Shown: positions 1-8,469, numbered from the stretch's first letter. The stretch: DNA of 64,000 nt from Fictibacillus nanhaiensis (GCA_016401345.1 JAEACG010000006.1:62001-126000); one strand, 5' to 3'. A program made the numbers and translations. Notes: generated by a model from the letters alone, not told the origin.

Positions 1-1
1 G

Positions 2-1327
2 CGAAAAAGAAACGAGAAGAAAATCAATCAGATGGTCTACCGTGATCCTTTAACAGGTCTGCCAAATCGACTTCTGTTGAACGACCGTCTTTCTCAAGCA
101 CTTGAACTGGCAGATGAGAACAAGCAGACGATCGGCATCATGTTTATCGACCTCGATCGATTCAAGTATATAAACGATACGTTAGGACATGCGGTTGGAG
201 ATCAATTGTTGATTGAAATTGCAAAGCGGATTCAAGCATGTGTAGGGAAGAACGATACGGTCTGCCGCCAAGGTGGGGATGAATTTATCGTACTCATACC
301 AAATACAACGGCAGATGAAGTCTCGAAAATCGCTCAGCAAATCGTAGATCTGTTTAGCAGCTCCGTTATGGTTAACGAGCAAGAGCTTTTTGTCACTCCG
401 TCGATCGGAATCGCGATGTACCCAGGAGATGGCCGTGATATAGAAACGTTGATCAAAAATGCGGATACTGCGATGTATCGAGTGAAGGAACAAGGGAAAA
501 ATAACTTTCAATTTTATACACCAGAGATGAATGAGGCCGTTACTAAAAAAATGAAGCTTGAGATCGGTCTTCGAAAGGCATTGGAACGCGATGAGTTTAA
601 GATTGTGTACCAGCCTCAAATCGATGTTGAAACCGGCGGCATCATTGGAGTTGAAGCTCTTTTACGCTGGCATCATCCGGAATGGGGTACGATCTCACCA
701 GCTGAATTTATTCCGATTGCCGAAGAAACGGGTCTGATTCTACAGATTGGAGAATGGGTGCTTCTTGGGGCTTGTCGTCAAAATAAAGCGTGGCAAAATG
801 CTGGATATGCGCCGTTACGAATGGCGGTCAACATTTCATCCCGTCAATTTCAGCAGAGTGATCTCGTTGAACGGGTGAGTAGAATTTTGAATGAAACTGA
901 GCTTGCGCCACAATATTTAGAGCTTGAGCTAACTGAAAGTATCATTCAAGATTCAAAATATGCTGTAGCTAAGATGCAGCAGCTGAAAGAGATGGGAATT
1001 CATCTATCGATTGATGACTTTGGAACAGGCTATTCGTCCCTAAGCTATCTGAAGACGTTCCCGATTCATACGTTAAAAATCGACCAAAGCTTTACGCGTA
1101 ACATCTATGCCGATCCGAAAGACGCGTCACTCGTAGAAACGATTATTGCAATGGCTCATAACTTAGATTTGAAGGTAATAGCAGAAGGGGTAGAAACGGA
1201 AGAACAGCTTCAGTTTTTGCAGCAAAAGCAATGTAATGAAGCGCAAGGGTATTACTTCAGCCGACCGATTTCAGCTGAAGAATTGGGTGTGTTTTTACAA
1301 GAGCGATTGGTAATTGAAGTGAGCTAA
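2..1327 (+). CDS. GGDEF-EAL cyclic-di-GMP signalling protein (5' truncated by window edge)
   Basis: This encodes a GGDEF diguanylate cyclase domain followed by an EAL phosphodiesterase domain, which make and break the second messenger c-di-GMP. The GGDEF signature is intact (RQGGDEF), and so are the EAL hallmarks: EALLRW, NISSRQF, ELTES, IDDFGTGYSS and IAEGVE. Both activities are therefore possible from sequence. No RxxD inhibitory site is visible just ahead of GGDEF. The frame is open from base 2, upstream of the ATG at 32, and the residues there (RKRNEKKINQM) look like the linker that normally precedes a GGDEF domain. The N-terminal sensor part is therefore outside the window. A terminator follows directly. 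Confidence 0.93.
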   Translation, partial: RKRNEKKINQMVYRDPLTGLPNRLLLNDRLSQALELADENKQTIGIMFIDLDRFKYINDTLGHAVGDQLLIEIAKRIQACVGKNDTVCRQGGDEFIVLIPNTTADEVSKIAQQIVDLFSSSVMVNEQELFVTPSIGIAMYPGDGRDIETLIKNADTAMYRVKEQGKNNFQFYTPEMNEAVTKKMKLEIGLRKALERDEFKIVYQPQIDVETGGIIGVEALLRWHHPEWGTISPAEFIPIAEETGLILQIGEWVLLGACRQNKAWQNAGYAPLRMAVNISSRQFQQSDLVERVSRILNETELAPQYLELELTESIIQDSKYAVAKMQQLKEMGIHLSIDDFGTGYSSLSYLKTFPIHTLKIDQSFTRNIYADPKDASLVETIIAMAHNLDLKVIAEGVETEEQLQFLQQKQCNEAQGYYFSRPISAEELGVFLQERLVIEVS

Positions 1328-1346
1328 GTTAACAAATAATTAAAAG

Positions 1347-1377
1347 AAAAAAGCACTTTTGACAGTGCTTTTTTTTT
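1347..1377. terminator. Bidirectional rho-independent terminator
   Basis: The stem AAAGCACT/AGTGCTTT with a 6-nt loop is followed by a T-run on the + strand and preceded by an A-rich run that serves the - strand. It lies between the convergent GGDEF-EAL and XRE-TPR genes. Confidence 0.85.
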
Positions 1378-1379
1378 GA

Positions 1380-2660
1380 TTAGATATATGTAACTCCAAA
1401 GTCATACATTTTCTTCATAGAAAGAATAGCAGAACTATAATAAACACTTGCTTGTTTATATTTCTGGTTATTCTCAAAATATTTTCCAAGAATCGGATAA
1501 TACTCTGATAAAAAAATCCACTCGTTTCGTTTTTCAAAATAAGGAATCAGCTCTTTTATCATAAATTGAACAGCGTCCTCATTGAGTTCACCATGAGTAA
1601 ATAAGTGTTTATGGTAAAGAAAATGAAGTTCATAACCTCTAAAAAGAGAATTATCTTTCAACTGATCCATCCAAGTATTGATGAGTTCTAGACCTTTTTC
1701 TCGATCGTTACACACTTGATAACTTTTTACTAACGCGGATAAGGTTACAATTTTTAAGGAAAGTGGCTCATTTTCTTTTGCTAATAAACTGCGAGAATAG
1801 AGTTTTATTGCTTCTTCTGTTTCACCTTTATGCGTAGCAATGCCACCTAAATTGTGATAAATAATTCCCTTTAAATGGTCGCTATCACCAAATGAATTAG
1901 CAATCGTCTCTGCAAGTAGTAAATGTTTTGCTGATTCCTCAAAATTCTTTATCCTTAAATGTACAGTGGCGAGTAAAACTCTACAATCTGCACACCGTTT
2001 AAAAAAGTAGGTTTTTTCAAAGATTTCTAAAGCTTTATTTGTATATTCTAATGTAACGACATTTTTGTAAAGTTTATGTGCAGTAAGACCAATGGTGTAG
2101 AGCAAATATCCTTTTTCCCACTCTTGAAAACGGTGTTCTTCTAAAAGTTTCTCAGCTCTAGTGAGATAGTTAAAACATTCTTGGAATTCTTCTAAATAAA
2201 AACTTAATTGTCCTCTGGCAATTAAATAATAAAACGCCTTTTCTCCTTTAATCACATTGTCAATATAGGCAACTTCATCTAATAAACTGGAGACTTCTTT
2301 TGTATCTTCCATTGCCATCATGATATAAATACTCTTAAATATTTTGTGCAATATGTCTTCCTCAACAGACTGTGAGCGTGAATTTAAAAGTGTGTGGTAT
2401 TGTTGCTCTGCACTTTGATAGTCTCTTTGGTACAAAGAATAGAAAAGCTTTACGTAATCTTGAATTAATTCATTCTCGTTTATTGTATGTAACCTAATAT
2501 CTAATCTTGCAGCTAAGTGTTGCTGTATTTCCTCCGAAGGTTCAGTAACTCCGTTTTCAATTTTACTCAAATAAGGAACTGAACAAATCCCGGCAGACAG
2601 TTCTTGCTGGGATAAGTTTTTAACTTTTCGGAAATAACGAATCTTCTCTCCTAAGTTCAT
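1380..2660 (-). CDS. XRE/TPR transcription regulator, RRNPP (NprR/PlcR-like) type
   Basis: The first ~60 residues form an XRE helix-turn-helix (LSQQELSAGICSVPYLSKIENG). The remaining ~360 residues are helical TPR-like repeats. At 426 residues the length and layout fit the RRNPP quorum-sensing receptors of Bacillus, which bind short secreted peptides in the TPR domain. Known NprR and PlcR genes carry their pheromone gene close by, usually just downstream. Here only a terminator and a convergent gene lie downstream, so no cognate peptide is evident. The regulated gene is not known. The HTH and TPR assignment is firm; the peptide-receptor role is inferred. Confidence 0.85.
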   Translation of the reverse strand: MNLGEKIRYFRKVKNLSQQELSAGICSVPYLSKIENGVTEPSEEIQQHLAARLDIRLHTINENELIQDYVKLFYSLYQRDYQSAEQQYHTLLNSRSQSVEEDILHKIFKSIYIMMAMEDTKEVSSLLDEVAYIDNVIKGEKAFYYLIARGQLSFYLEEFQECFNYLTRAEKLLEEHRFQEWEKGYLLYTIGLTAHKLYKNVVTLEYTNKALEIFEKTYFFKRCADCRVLLATVHLRIKNFEESAKHLLLAETIANSFGDSDHLKGIIYHNLGGIATHKGETEEAIKLYSRSLLAKENEPLSLKIVTLSALVKSYQVCNDREKGLELINTWMDQLKDNSLFRGYELHFLYHKHLFTHGELNEDAVQFMIKELIPYFEKRNEWIFLSEYYPILGKYFENNQKYKQASVYYSSAILSMKKMYDFGVTYI

Positions 2661-2883
2661 ATTTGTTACCCCGCCTTCGTTTACTTAATAGATTTACAAT
2701 TATTAGGTATAAGTTCACGTTATATTTTTTCTCTTCTATAAATATACCTGAACTTTAACTGGAAGAGGAAACTAGTCGTAATTTATCGCGATTTAACCTC
2801 TAAATCCCTTCATGTTTCCCAATTTTTTTAACAATTTTATTAGGTATAATTAACTATAGAAACTAACAACTAGGGTGAAGGCT

Positions 2884-3042
2884 ATGACTATTGTAAGAGG
2901 CGATCTCGTAACCTATCAAGATGAATTACATAAAGTACTTCATGTGTATTCTTCAGATTTTCTTGAGATCCGAAAAGTAAATGAACCATACATACCACGT
3001 GTTATTCTGGTTCATAAATCGGAAGTTAATGCCCAACCATAA
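2884..3042 (+). CDS. Small hypothetical protein (52 aa)
   Basis: A 52-codon ORF begins MTIVRGDLVTYQDELHKV and ends in a basic-acidic tail (HKSEVNAQP). A purine-rich GGTGAAGG lies a few bases before the ATG, and a clear terminator follows at 3068-3102, so it looks like a one-gene unit. It has no signal peptide or membrane segment. It stands divergent from the XRE-TPR regulator with ~220 bp between them, and could be its target. I do not recognise the family. Confidence 0.6.
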   Translation: MTIVRGDLVTYQDELHKVLHVYSSDFLEIRKVNEPYIPRVILVHKSEVNAQP

Positions 3043-3067
3043 TCGAGGAGTATACATACATGACCAG

Positions 3068-3102
3068 ACTCAAGAGTGATATAACCACTACTTGAGTTTT
3101 TT
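3068..3102 (+). terminator. Rho-independent terminator
   Basis: The stem is ACTCAAG-AGTG / CACT-a-CTTGAGT, followed by TTTTTT. It closes the 52-aa small gene and separates it from the ABC exporter leader. Confidence 0.8.
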
Positions 3103-3135
3103 GGTGTACACGTAAAATGATGTATCAGAATATTC

Positions 3136-3149
3136 TGTAATCGTTTACA
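3136..3149 (+). promoter_or_regulatory. cre-like site (CcpA)
   Basis: TGTAATCGTTTACA fits the TGWAANCGNTNWCA consensus at every defined position. It lies ~35 bp before the leader ORF, next to a possible -10 (TACAAT), so CcpA binding would be expected to affect this promoter. Binding is inferred. Confidence 0.5.
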
Positions 3150-3182
3150 ATAGTATTACTAATGATTAAGGAGGAATTTAAC

Positions 3183-3239
3183 ATGAGAAACATGACAACT
3201 CAAACCGTACAAACATATAAGGGTGGAACACGTTCTTAA
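3183..3239 (+). CDS. 18-codon leader peptide ORF upstream of ABC exporter
   Basis: An ORF with the sequence MRNMTTQTVQTYKGGTRS has a near-ideal ribosome binding site (TAAGGAGG, 8 nt before the ATG). It ends ~60 nt before the ABC exporter start. Its last codons (AAGGGTGGAACAC) can pair imperfectly with 3252-3261, which also forms the left arm of the hairpin covering the exporter ribosome binding site. That layout is typical of leader-peptide attenuation of drug exporters and resistance genes, such as the bmrB leader of bmrCD in B. subtilis. A role as a signalling peptide for the nearby RRNPP-type regulator is possible but less likely, since there is no export signal. Confidence 0.6.
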   Translation: MRNMTTQTVQTYKGGTRS

Positions 3240-3255
3240 CTTATAGACGGTGTGT

Positions 3256-3292
3256 CCCCTTATGTGTGCCTCGTAAAAAAACACAAAAGGGG
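3256..3292 (+). promoter_or_regulatory. RBS-sequestering hairpin before ABC exporter
   Basis: CCCCTTATGTG (3256-3266) pairs with CACAAAAGGGG (3282-3292), with one mismatch and a 15-nt loop. The right arm contains the AAGGGG ribosome binding site of the ABC exporter that starts at 3299, so folding would block its translation. The left arm can alternatively pair with the end of the 18-codon leader ORF. There is no T-run after the hairpin, so it is a translational rather than a transcriptional switch. Confidence 0.55.
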
Positions 3293-3298
3293 TAAATC

Positions 3299-5041
3299 AT
3301 GAATTTTCCAATCAAACATTTTTTCTCCTATTACAAACCGTATTTAGGGTTATTTCTATCTGTATTAATTATTGCGTTTATTGTTTCTGGAATCACACTC
3401 ATCCTTCCGTTGCTCGTTCGGTATATAACCAAAGATGTTTTAGAAGGGGACTTGTCTGTTGCTCTTCATAAAGTTTACTGGATCGGCGGAATCATGTTCG
3501 TATTAGTTGTCGTACAGAATCTCGGAACCTACTTTGTTGACTATAAAGGACATGTGGTCGGTGCTCGAATGGAAGGTGATATTCGCAGCGAGTTGTTTCA
3601 ACATCTGCAAAAACTTTCTTTTAGCTTTTACGATAAAGAAAAGACGGGCCAACTCATGTCTCGCGTAACAAACGATTTATTTTTACTTGCTGAACTGTAT
3701 CATCATGGTCCAGAAGATTACGTCAAATATTTCGTGAGGTTCGTAGGAGCATTTGTGATTCTGTTTTTTATCAATGTACCTTTAACGCTTGCGGTATTTT
3801 TGTTCTTACCAATCATCGGTTTTCTCTCGCTCTATTTTAACAAGAAAGAGAACGTTGTTTTGCGGCGAAATAAGGAGCGTATAGCAGATATCAACGCACA
3901 GCTTGAAGATACACTTTCAGGCATTCGGGTCGTAAAATCTTTTGCGAACGAACAAGTGGAGATCCGTAAGTTTAATAAAGAAAATCTTCGTTTCTTAGAG
4001 AGTAGAAGGAACACGTATAAAGTAGAAGCAACTTTTTATAACAGCATACAGATTTTGATTCAGCTCATCACGATCACGGTTGTTGTGTTCGGAAGCGCGA
4101 GTATCGTCAAGCAATCGTTGGATTTAGCTGATCTGATCACGTTTTTGTTATATGTGGGTTATATGGTAGAACCAATTCAGCGTCTTACTCATATGAGCAC
4201 ACAGTTTCAAGAAGGGATTACGGGCTTTCAGCGTTTTATGGAGATTATGAACCTGGAGCCAGATATCGAAAGTAAACCAGATGCGATAAAGCTTTCCACG
4301 TTAAAAGGGGAAATTGCTTTTAAGGAAGTGAGCTTTCAGTACGAACCGCATCTGGATCCTGTGTTTACGAATCTTAACCTTCATATAAAGCCTGGAGAGT
4401 ACGTTGCCCTCGTAGGTCCATCTGGTGCGGGGAAGACAACACTCTGCTCGCTCATTCCTCGCTTTTATGAAGTGACAGAAGGGGAAGTGCAGCTTGATGG
4501 AGTGGACATAAAAGAGCTTGATTTAAATGATTTGAGAAACCAGATTGGTGTTGTACAACAGGACGTTTATTTGTTCGCGGGAACGGTGATGGAGAATATT
4601 CGTTATGGTAATAATGAAGCGACTGATGAAGAAGTGATGGAAGCCGCAAAACAGGCAAACGCTCACGAGTTCATTATGAGCTTGCCAAATGGATACCACT
4701 CTGACATCGGTCAACGCGGTGTTAAGCTATCCGGCGGCCAAAAACAGAGACTTAGTATCGCTCGCGTATTCTTGAAGAATCCGTCTGTACTCATTCTGGA
4801 TGAAGCGACGAGTGCGCTGGATAATGAGTCTGAAAGTGTTATCAAGGAATCGCTTGAGTCTTTAGCAAAAGGGCGGACCACAATTGTAATCGCGCATCGC
4901 CTCTCTACGATCCGCAATGCTAAACGGATTATTGTTCTAACGAATGAAGGAATTGTGGAGGAAGGTTCGCACGAGGCATTGCTTAGAAGCGATGGAGCGT
5001 ATGCGCAACTTTACAATAAGCAGTTTGAAGTACAATATTAG
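3299..5041 (+). CDS. ABC exporter, fused membrane and ATPase domains (YgaD-like)
   Basis: This is a 580-residue half-transporter that would act as a dimer in the membrane. Residues 1-310 hold about six transmembrane helices of the ABC exporter type. The ATPase domain follows, with Walker A GPSGAGKTT near residue 373, the signature LSGGQKQR, Walker B VLILDEATSALD and the H-loop IAHR. The family exports lipids or drugs; the substrate cannot be read from sequence. The upstream leader ORF and RBS hairpin suggest translation-dependent induction, as seen for some antibiotic exporters. A terminator follows the stop codon, so it is transcribed alone with its leader. Confidence 0.9.
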   Translation: MNFPIKHFFSYYKPYLGLFLSVLIIAFIVSGITLILPLLVRYITKDVLEGDLSVALHKVYWIGGIMFVLVVVQNLGTYFVDYKGHVVGARMEGDIRSELFQHLQKLSFSFYDKEKTGQLMSRVTNDLFLLAELYHHGPEDYVKYFVRFVGAFVILFFINVPLTLAVFLFLPIIGFLSLYFNKKENVVLRRNKERIADINAQLEDTLSGIRVVKSFANEQVEIRKFNKENLRFLESRRNTYKVEATFYNSIQILIQLITITVVVFGSASIVKQSLDLADLITFLLYVGYMVEPIQRLTHMSTQFQEGITGFQRFMEIMNLEPDIESKPDAIKLSTLKGEIAFKEVSFQYEPHLDPVFTNLNLHIKPGEYVALVGPSGAGKTTLCSLIPRFYEVTEGEVQLDGVDIKELDLNDLRNQIGVVQQDVYLFAGTVMENIRYGNNEATDEEVMEAAKQANAHEFIMSLPNGYHSDIGQRGVKLSGGQKQRLSIARVFLKNPSVLILDEATSALDNESESVIKESLESLAKGRTTIVIAHRLSTIRNAKRIIVLTNEGIVEEGSHEALLRSDGAYAQLYNKQFEVQY

Positions 5042-5051
5042 AAGTTTTCAA

Positions 5052-5085
5052 AAAAAGTCTTTCCAATAAAACGGGGAGGCTTTTT
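5052..5085 (+). terminator. Rho-independent terminator
   Basis: AAAAGTCTTTCC pairs with GGGGAGGCTTTT through several G-U pairs and is followed by TTTTA. It ends the ABC exporter unit. Confidence 0.75.
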
Positions 5086-5145
5086 ATATGGAAACATGTA
5101 ACAAAATTCATGTTTTTCCGTCTATATTGGAGAGGAGGAGGGGTT

Positions 5146-5634
5146 ATGTATAAAATATTTCTATTGCTGATTTTGATTAGTTTGACAGGTTGCTTCAATA
5201 ATGAAGCAGAATCTAAAGAAATTTTTAATGTGAGGAAGCTTGAAAAATCAACGTTTGGAAGATTAGGTGTTGCCACAACTGAGCAAGATGAGCGGATTGA
5301 ACTCAGCTTAGAAAAGAAGACTTATAAAAAAGTGAATAAAATAATATTGACTATAAAAAATACGGGTGAACGAGAGGTTACATCCGATAACTCGTATCAA
5401 CTGGAATATCTTAATGGTGATGATTGGTTTTTTATTCCGGTTAGAAAAGATATTGATTTTACAATGACTGGAAACATACTGAAGCCGAATACATCCTCTG
5501 AAATTGTAATCGACTTTAACAATCATACGTTTAATATGAAAGATGGTAAGTATCGAATTGTAAAAAAGATTGGTAAATCATCTGCACTTGCCGTACCCTT
5601 TTATCTAAAAAAATTGAATAAACAAAAAAAGTGA
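5146..5634 (+). CDS. Lipoprotein with Ig-like domain
   Basis: The start is the ATG at 5146, which follows a long GGAGGAGGGG ribosome binding site; the in-frame ATG at 5110 lacks one. The product has a short hydrophobic signal ending in the lipobox LTGC (Cys16), so it should be a membrane-anchored surface lipoprotein of 162 residues. The rest (KKVNKIILTIKNTGEREVTSDNSYQLEYLNGDDW) resembles the small bacterial Ig-like domain found in many Bacillus lipoproteins. Its partner and role are unknown. Its 3' end overlaps the convergent membrane gene by 30 bp. Confidence 0.75.
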   Translation: MYKIFLLLILISLTGCFNNEAESKEIFNVRKLEKSTFGRLGVATTEQDERIELSLEKKTYKKVNKIILTIKNTGEREVTSDNSYQLEYLNGDDWFFIPVRKDIDFTMTGNILKPNTSSEIVIDFNNHTFNMKDGKYRIVKKIGKSSALAVPFYLKKLNKQKK

Positions 5635-6099
5635 GAGTGTAACAACAATAACGGTGAGTATGACCCATAAATAAATTTTTAGAATCTCTTCAGAGGTGCC
5701 TTTCCCGTTCTTGACTCTAAATAGTAACCACATGTCAATGGTTGCGAATACTGTCGCACATACTCCCCCTGTAAACGTATATAATCCCCAGAAACCAAAG
5801 ATTAGTCTCCCTATTAATAGACCCATTGTTCCAAATAAAACAATGTACATAGGAATACTAATGATGTAATTCATACCTACTTTACAAATGATATACTCAA
5901 TAACCGCTGATATTATAAACCCAAAACATACGATGACACCTGCCGCTATAAATGCGGCAAAAATCGGAATCAAGATGATCTCTAACCCACTTTCACCAGT
6001 ATCGCGGTCTAAAACAGACAGTACTGTCAAAACTAGTGTAAAAAGAAAACTCGTCATTATGGTAGCGAAGATCTTGCGTTTTCCAAAAGCTTCTTCCAT
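5605..6099 (-). CDS. Hypothetical membrane protein (164 aa)
   Basis: Four or five hydrophobic segments span most of the protein (for example IILIPIFAAFIAAGVIVCFGF and the C-terminal VILTVIVVTLSLFLFIQFF). A good AAGGAG site precedes the ATG at 6099. It is followed on the same strand, 37 bp upstream, by another small membrane-protein ORF. The family was not recognised and no catalytic motif was seen. Confidence 0.65.
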   Translation of the reverse strand: MEEAFGKRKIFATIMTSFLFTLVLTVLSVLDRDTGESGLEIILIPIFAAFIAAGVIVCFGFIISAVIEYIICKVGMNYIISIPMYIVLFGTMGLLIGRLIFGFWGLYTFTGGVCATVFATIDMWLLFRVKNGKGTSEEILKIYLWVILTVIVVTLSLFLFIQFF

Positions 6100-6136
6100 T
6101 CTTACATACTCCTTTTTCTTATTTTATAGATATCTA

Positions 6137-6619
6137 CTATAGAATGAGTCCTAACATTAATACTATGACGTACAAAGGGGATGTAGATAGAAGCAAAGCT
6201 ATGCTCTTTTTTTTAATCATTCTACTAGACAAATAATAGATGAAGCTTCCCACTGTTAATAACGGGGCGATTAAGATCATAAAATATAAATCCCCGTAAA
6301 ATAGTAAACTAAAAAATATACTAATTATGATAGATAAAAGCAATAATAGAGATAGATTCAATGAGTGCTTCTTATTAGGAACAAGATAAAGTACAGCTTC
6401 TCCTAGAAAACATATGAAATAAACGAAAAAGATGAAATAAGGCATAAGAAAAGGAAGCCCGTCATTTTCTCCGCTAAATCCTGTGCTCAGGAAGAAATAA
6501 AACATGGTGAATAAAAATGTGGTACCTGCACCTATGTATAGGGACTTTCTTTAATGATAGTACGCATTCGATCCCAACTTTCTTCTAATGATTCTCTATC
6601 TTTATCGTACCATTATTTA
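6137..6619 (-). pseudogene. Degraded membrane protein gene (frameshift, missing start)
   Basis: The open frame 6137-6505 encodes 122 residues with three or four membrane helices. In-frame translation continues upstream without a start codon (GAGTTFLFTMFYFF), then meets a stop. One frame over, the sequence continues smoothly as ESLEESWDRMRTIIKESPY up to about 6619 and breaks exactly where the membrane frame begins. This suggests a one-base frameshift near 6535-6545 in a gene that also lost its 5' end. Initiation at the internal ATG (6505) remains possible, but no convincing ribosome binding site is seen there. Confidence 0.55.
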
Positions 6620-6682
6620 GAAGGTTGAAGTTTCTTCGTTTTGGATATCAGAAAAGAACGTAAAGTTTTAAGGAGTGGTAAG

Positions 6683-7630
6683 ATGTTTGGTTCTCCACAA
6701 ATGGTCTCAGTTATTTTTTATGGTGCTGCCCCAATGCGCTCGCAGTATCATAACCGCGCTGCACTCCAAGCGGCAATCGCGGATGTAGACAGCAGGGGTA
6801 GAGGAGTAGTCGTGGTACCTCCAGAGATTGATTATGGATATAAACGTGGAATCCCAAGTACCTATCCTGATTTTTCTTCAGCACGCCATGATATTCTGAT
6901 TCATGATTATTCGATCAACACTCGTTATGATTCGTATAACGGGGACGGTATGCAATACAGAATCATTACGAAGACTCACAATGAGACGGCTGGCAAAAAT
7001 GATGGAAATACACAGTGGCTAAATGGAAATTGGCACCCAGCCTTCATGCTGATGCATGAAGGTGAAAGCACGAATAACCGAAGAGCCACTTATTTTACAG
7101 GGATAAAAGGTGAAGTGGCTTGGGGAGTGGGTCAAGGAATCAATACAGCAGGCGTATCGAGTGGTGTTTCAAAAGGCGCATCAGATGATGAATTAGCGCA
7201 TTTCAAGATCATTGGTAATAAAGTAGCCGGAGGTAGAGGACTTGAAACGATGCTAGCGATCAACAAAACGAATGGATATTGGGGTTTCGGCGGAATGGCG
7301 AACCCTGACAAAGAATTTCATTTTAAAACAAAGCGTGGCTGTAAAGGGGAAGTGAAATTTGAATCACATACAGATAACTTGGAAATTAGCCTAAGCACAC
7401 CGAACAAAATGCGGAAATGGACAATTCGTGATGATAACGGCAGCTTAAACATTACAGATCTGAACGGAACTTCTAATGTAGTGACCATTACAGATTCTGG
7501 AGAAGTCATTGCAAAAGGCGGTATTAATATAAATGTATCAAGCTTACCTAATAATCCTACTGCGGGACGCATGGTATTTTACAAAGGAGAGCTAAAGCTT
7601 TACACGGGTTGTGAATGGAGAACGATATAA
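6683..7630 (+). CDS. Phage tail-fibre / pectate-lyase-like protein (orphan)
   Basis: The start is the ATG at 6683, preceded by AAGGAG; the in-frame TTG at 6641 is a poor alternative. The product is 315 residues. Its N-terminus (NRAALQAAIADVDSRGRGVVVVPP) resembles the first turns of beta-helix pectate-lyase or tail-spike proteins, where a generated site list is followed by VVxPPG. The C-terminus (LPNNPTAGRMVFYKGELKLYTGCEWRTI) resembles the ends of phage and tailocin fibre proteins. There is no signal peptide and no other phage gene nearby, so this may be a domesticated or stranded tail gene. The next gene is convergent across a shared terminator. Confidence 0.55.
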   Translation: MFGSPQMVSVIFYGAAPMRSQYHNRAALQAAIADVDSRGRGVVVVPPEIDYGYKRGIPSTYPDFSSARHDILIHDYSINTRYDSYNGDGMQYRIITKTHNETAGKNDGNTQWLNGNWHPAFMLMHEGESTNNRRATYFTGIKGEVAWGVGQGINTAGVSSGVSKGASDDELAHFKIIGNKVAGGRGLETMLAINKTNGYWGFGGMANPDKEFHFKTKRGCKGEVKFESHTDNLEISLSTPNKMRKWTIRDDNGSLNITDLNGTSNVVTITDSGEVIAKGGININVSSLPNNPTAGRMVFYKGELKLYTGCEWRTI

Positions 7631-7632
7631 GA

Positions 7633-7660
7633 AAAAAGGAGCTGCGTACAGCTCCTTTTC
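7633..7660. terminator. Bidirectional terminator
   Basis: A perfect stem AAAAGGAGCTG / CAGCTCCTTTT with loop CGTA lies between two convergent genes, with A-rich and T-rich flanks that suit both strands. Confidence 0.85.
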
Positions 7661-7662
7661 AA

Positions 7663-8433
7663 TTACCAAGAATTTTCCTCAATATATAGTTCATAATCGA
7701 TTGAATCTTCTTCGTTAAGTTTTTTACCGTTAATATAGACTTGATTCCATTCATACATGTACTTGTCAAAGTAAACATAAAAGACAATTCTAACGTCTTC
7801 TTTCTCAGTGTAATCATAACCGGTAAATTCTACAACATGGTGACGACCATCTTGTTTGATATAGTTCCACTTCGGATTGTCCATGTAAGCTTCTAATGTA
7901 TCTGCTTCTTCGCTGATTCGTACGGCATTCTTAATATTCGTTTCTGTGGGTATGAAAGACAAACCGAAATCCAATGCAAAGAATAATGCAATCAAAAGAA
8001 CATGCAAACCGATCATACTACCAATATGAGTTCCGCCTTTTGTTTGAACATAAGATTCTTGCACGTTTTCAGGTAAAACTCTAGCTTGTTTCAAAACGTG
8101 ATTCGTATGATTAAAATACCAGCGATTTCCGAATGACCCGACGATTATGGATATGATTCCGTAAAAGGGGAGATCAAGCCATAATGTAAGATCTACAAAA
8201 TAAAAAGGTACCGACCATAGCAATTGAAGACCTGCAATAATAAAGAAAGGTTTATACATTTTGCGGTACGCAAGCCAAAACGTTGAAAAGAAGAAGGCTA
8301 GCCAGTTCCAGGTGCTTTTTGTTGCCGGGTTCTCAACGGATTTCCACTTTAAGTCGTAGTAAGGTATGTTTTTTTGAACAACTTTATGTTGCTGCTCAAA
8401 TAAGCTTTGTTCCTCTTGGTGTGCTTCGTTCAT
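7663..8433 (-). CDS. DUF2628 membrane protein
   Basis: The segment STWNWLAFFFSTFWLAYRKMYKPFF is the typical DUF2628 signature of an amphipathic WNWxAFFF stretch followed by a basic loop. Three further hydrophobic segments follow. The ~90 residues after the last helix form a soluble domain (WNYIKQDGRHHVVEFTGYDYTEKEDVRIVFYVYFDK) that resembles a small extracytoplasmic domain. It totals 256 residues. A possible AAGGAC-type site precedes the ATG. Its function is unknown. It is downstream of, and probably co-oriented with, the Nudix gene. Confidence 0.75.
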   Translation of the reverse strand: MNEAHQEEQSLFEQQHKVVQKNIPYYDLKWKSVENPATKSTWNWLAFFFSTFWLAYRKMYKPFFIIAGLQLLWSVPFYFVDLTLWLDLPFYGIISIIVGSFGNRWYFNHTNHVLKQARVLPENVQESYVQTKGGTHIGSMIGLHVLLIALFFALDFGLSFIPTETNIKNAVRISEEADTLEAYMDNPKWNYIKQDGRHHVVEFTGYDYTEKEDVRIVFYVYFDKYMYEWNQVYINGKKLNEEDSIDYELYIEENSW

Positions 8434-8469
8434 GTCCTTCTCCTCAAATATTTAGTATTTTTATAAACG

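Noticed and set aside
3215-3266. AGGGTGGAACACG followed by a hairpin, resembling the T-box core and terminator region
   Set aside because: The preceding transcript would be only tens of bases long, with no stem I, specifier loop or AG bulge. A terminator at 3068-3102 separates it from any upstream leader. The final CG also differs from the T-box consensus. The leader-ORF explanation fits better.
5888-6142. 84-aa + strand ORF through the small membrane gene
   Set aside because: It is antisense to a well-supported membrane gene with a ribosome binding site, and its residues show no domain.
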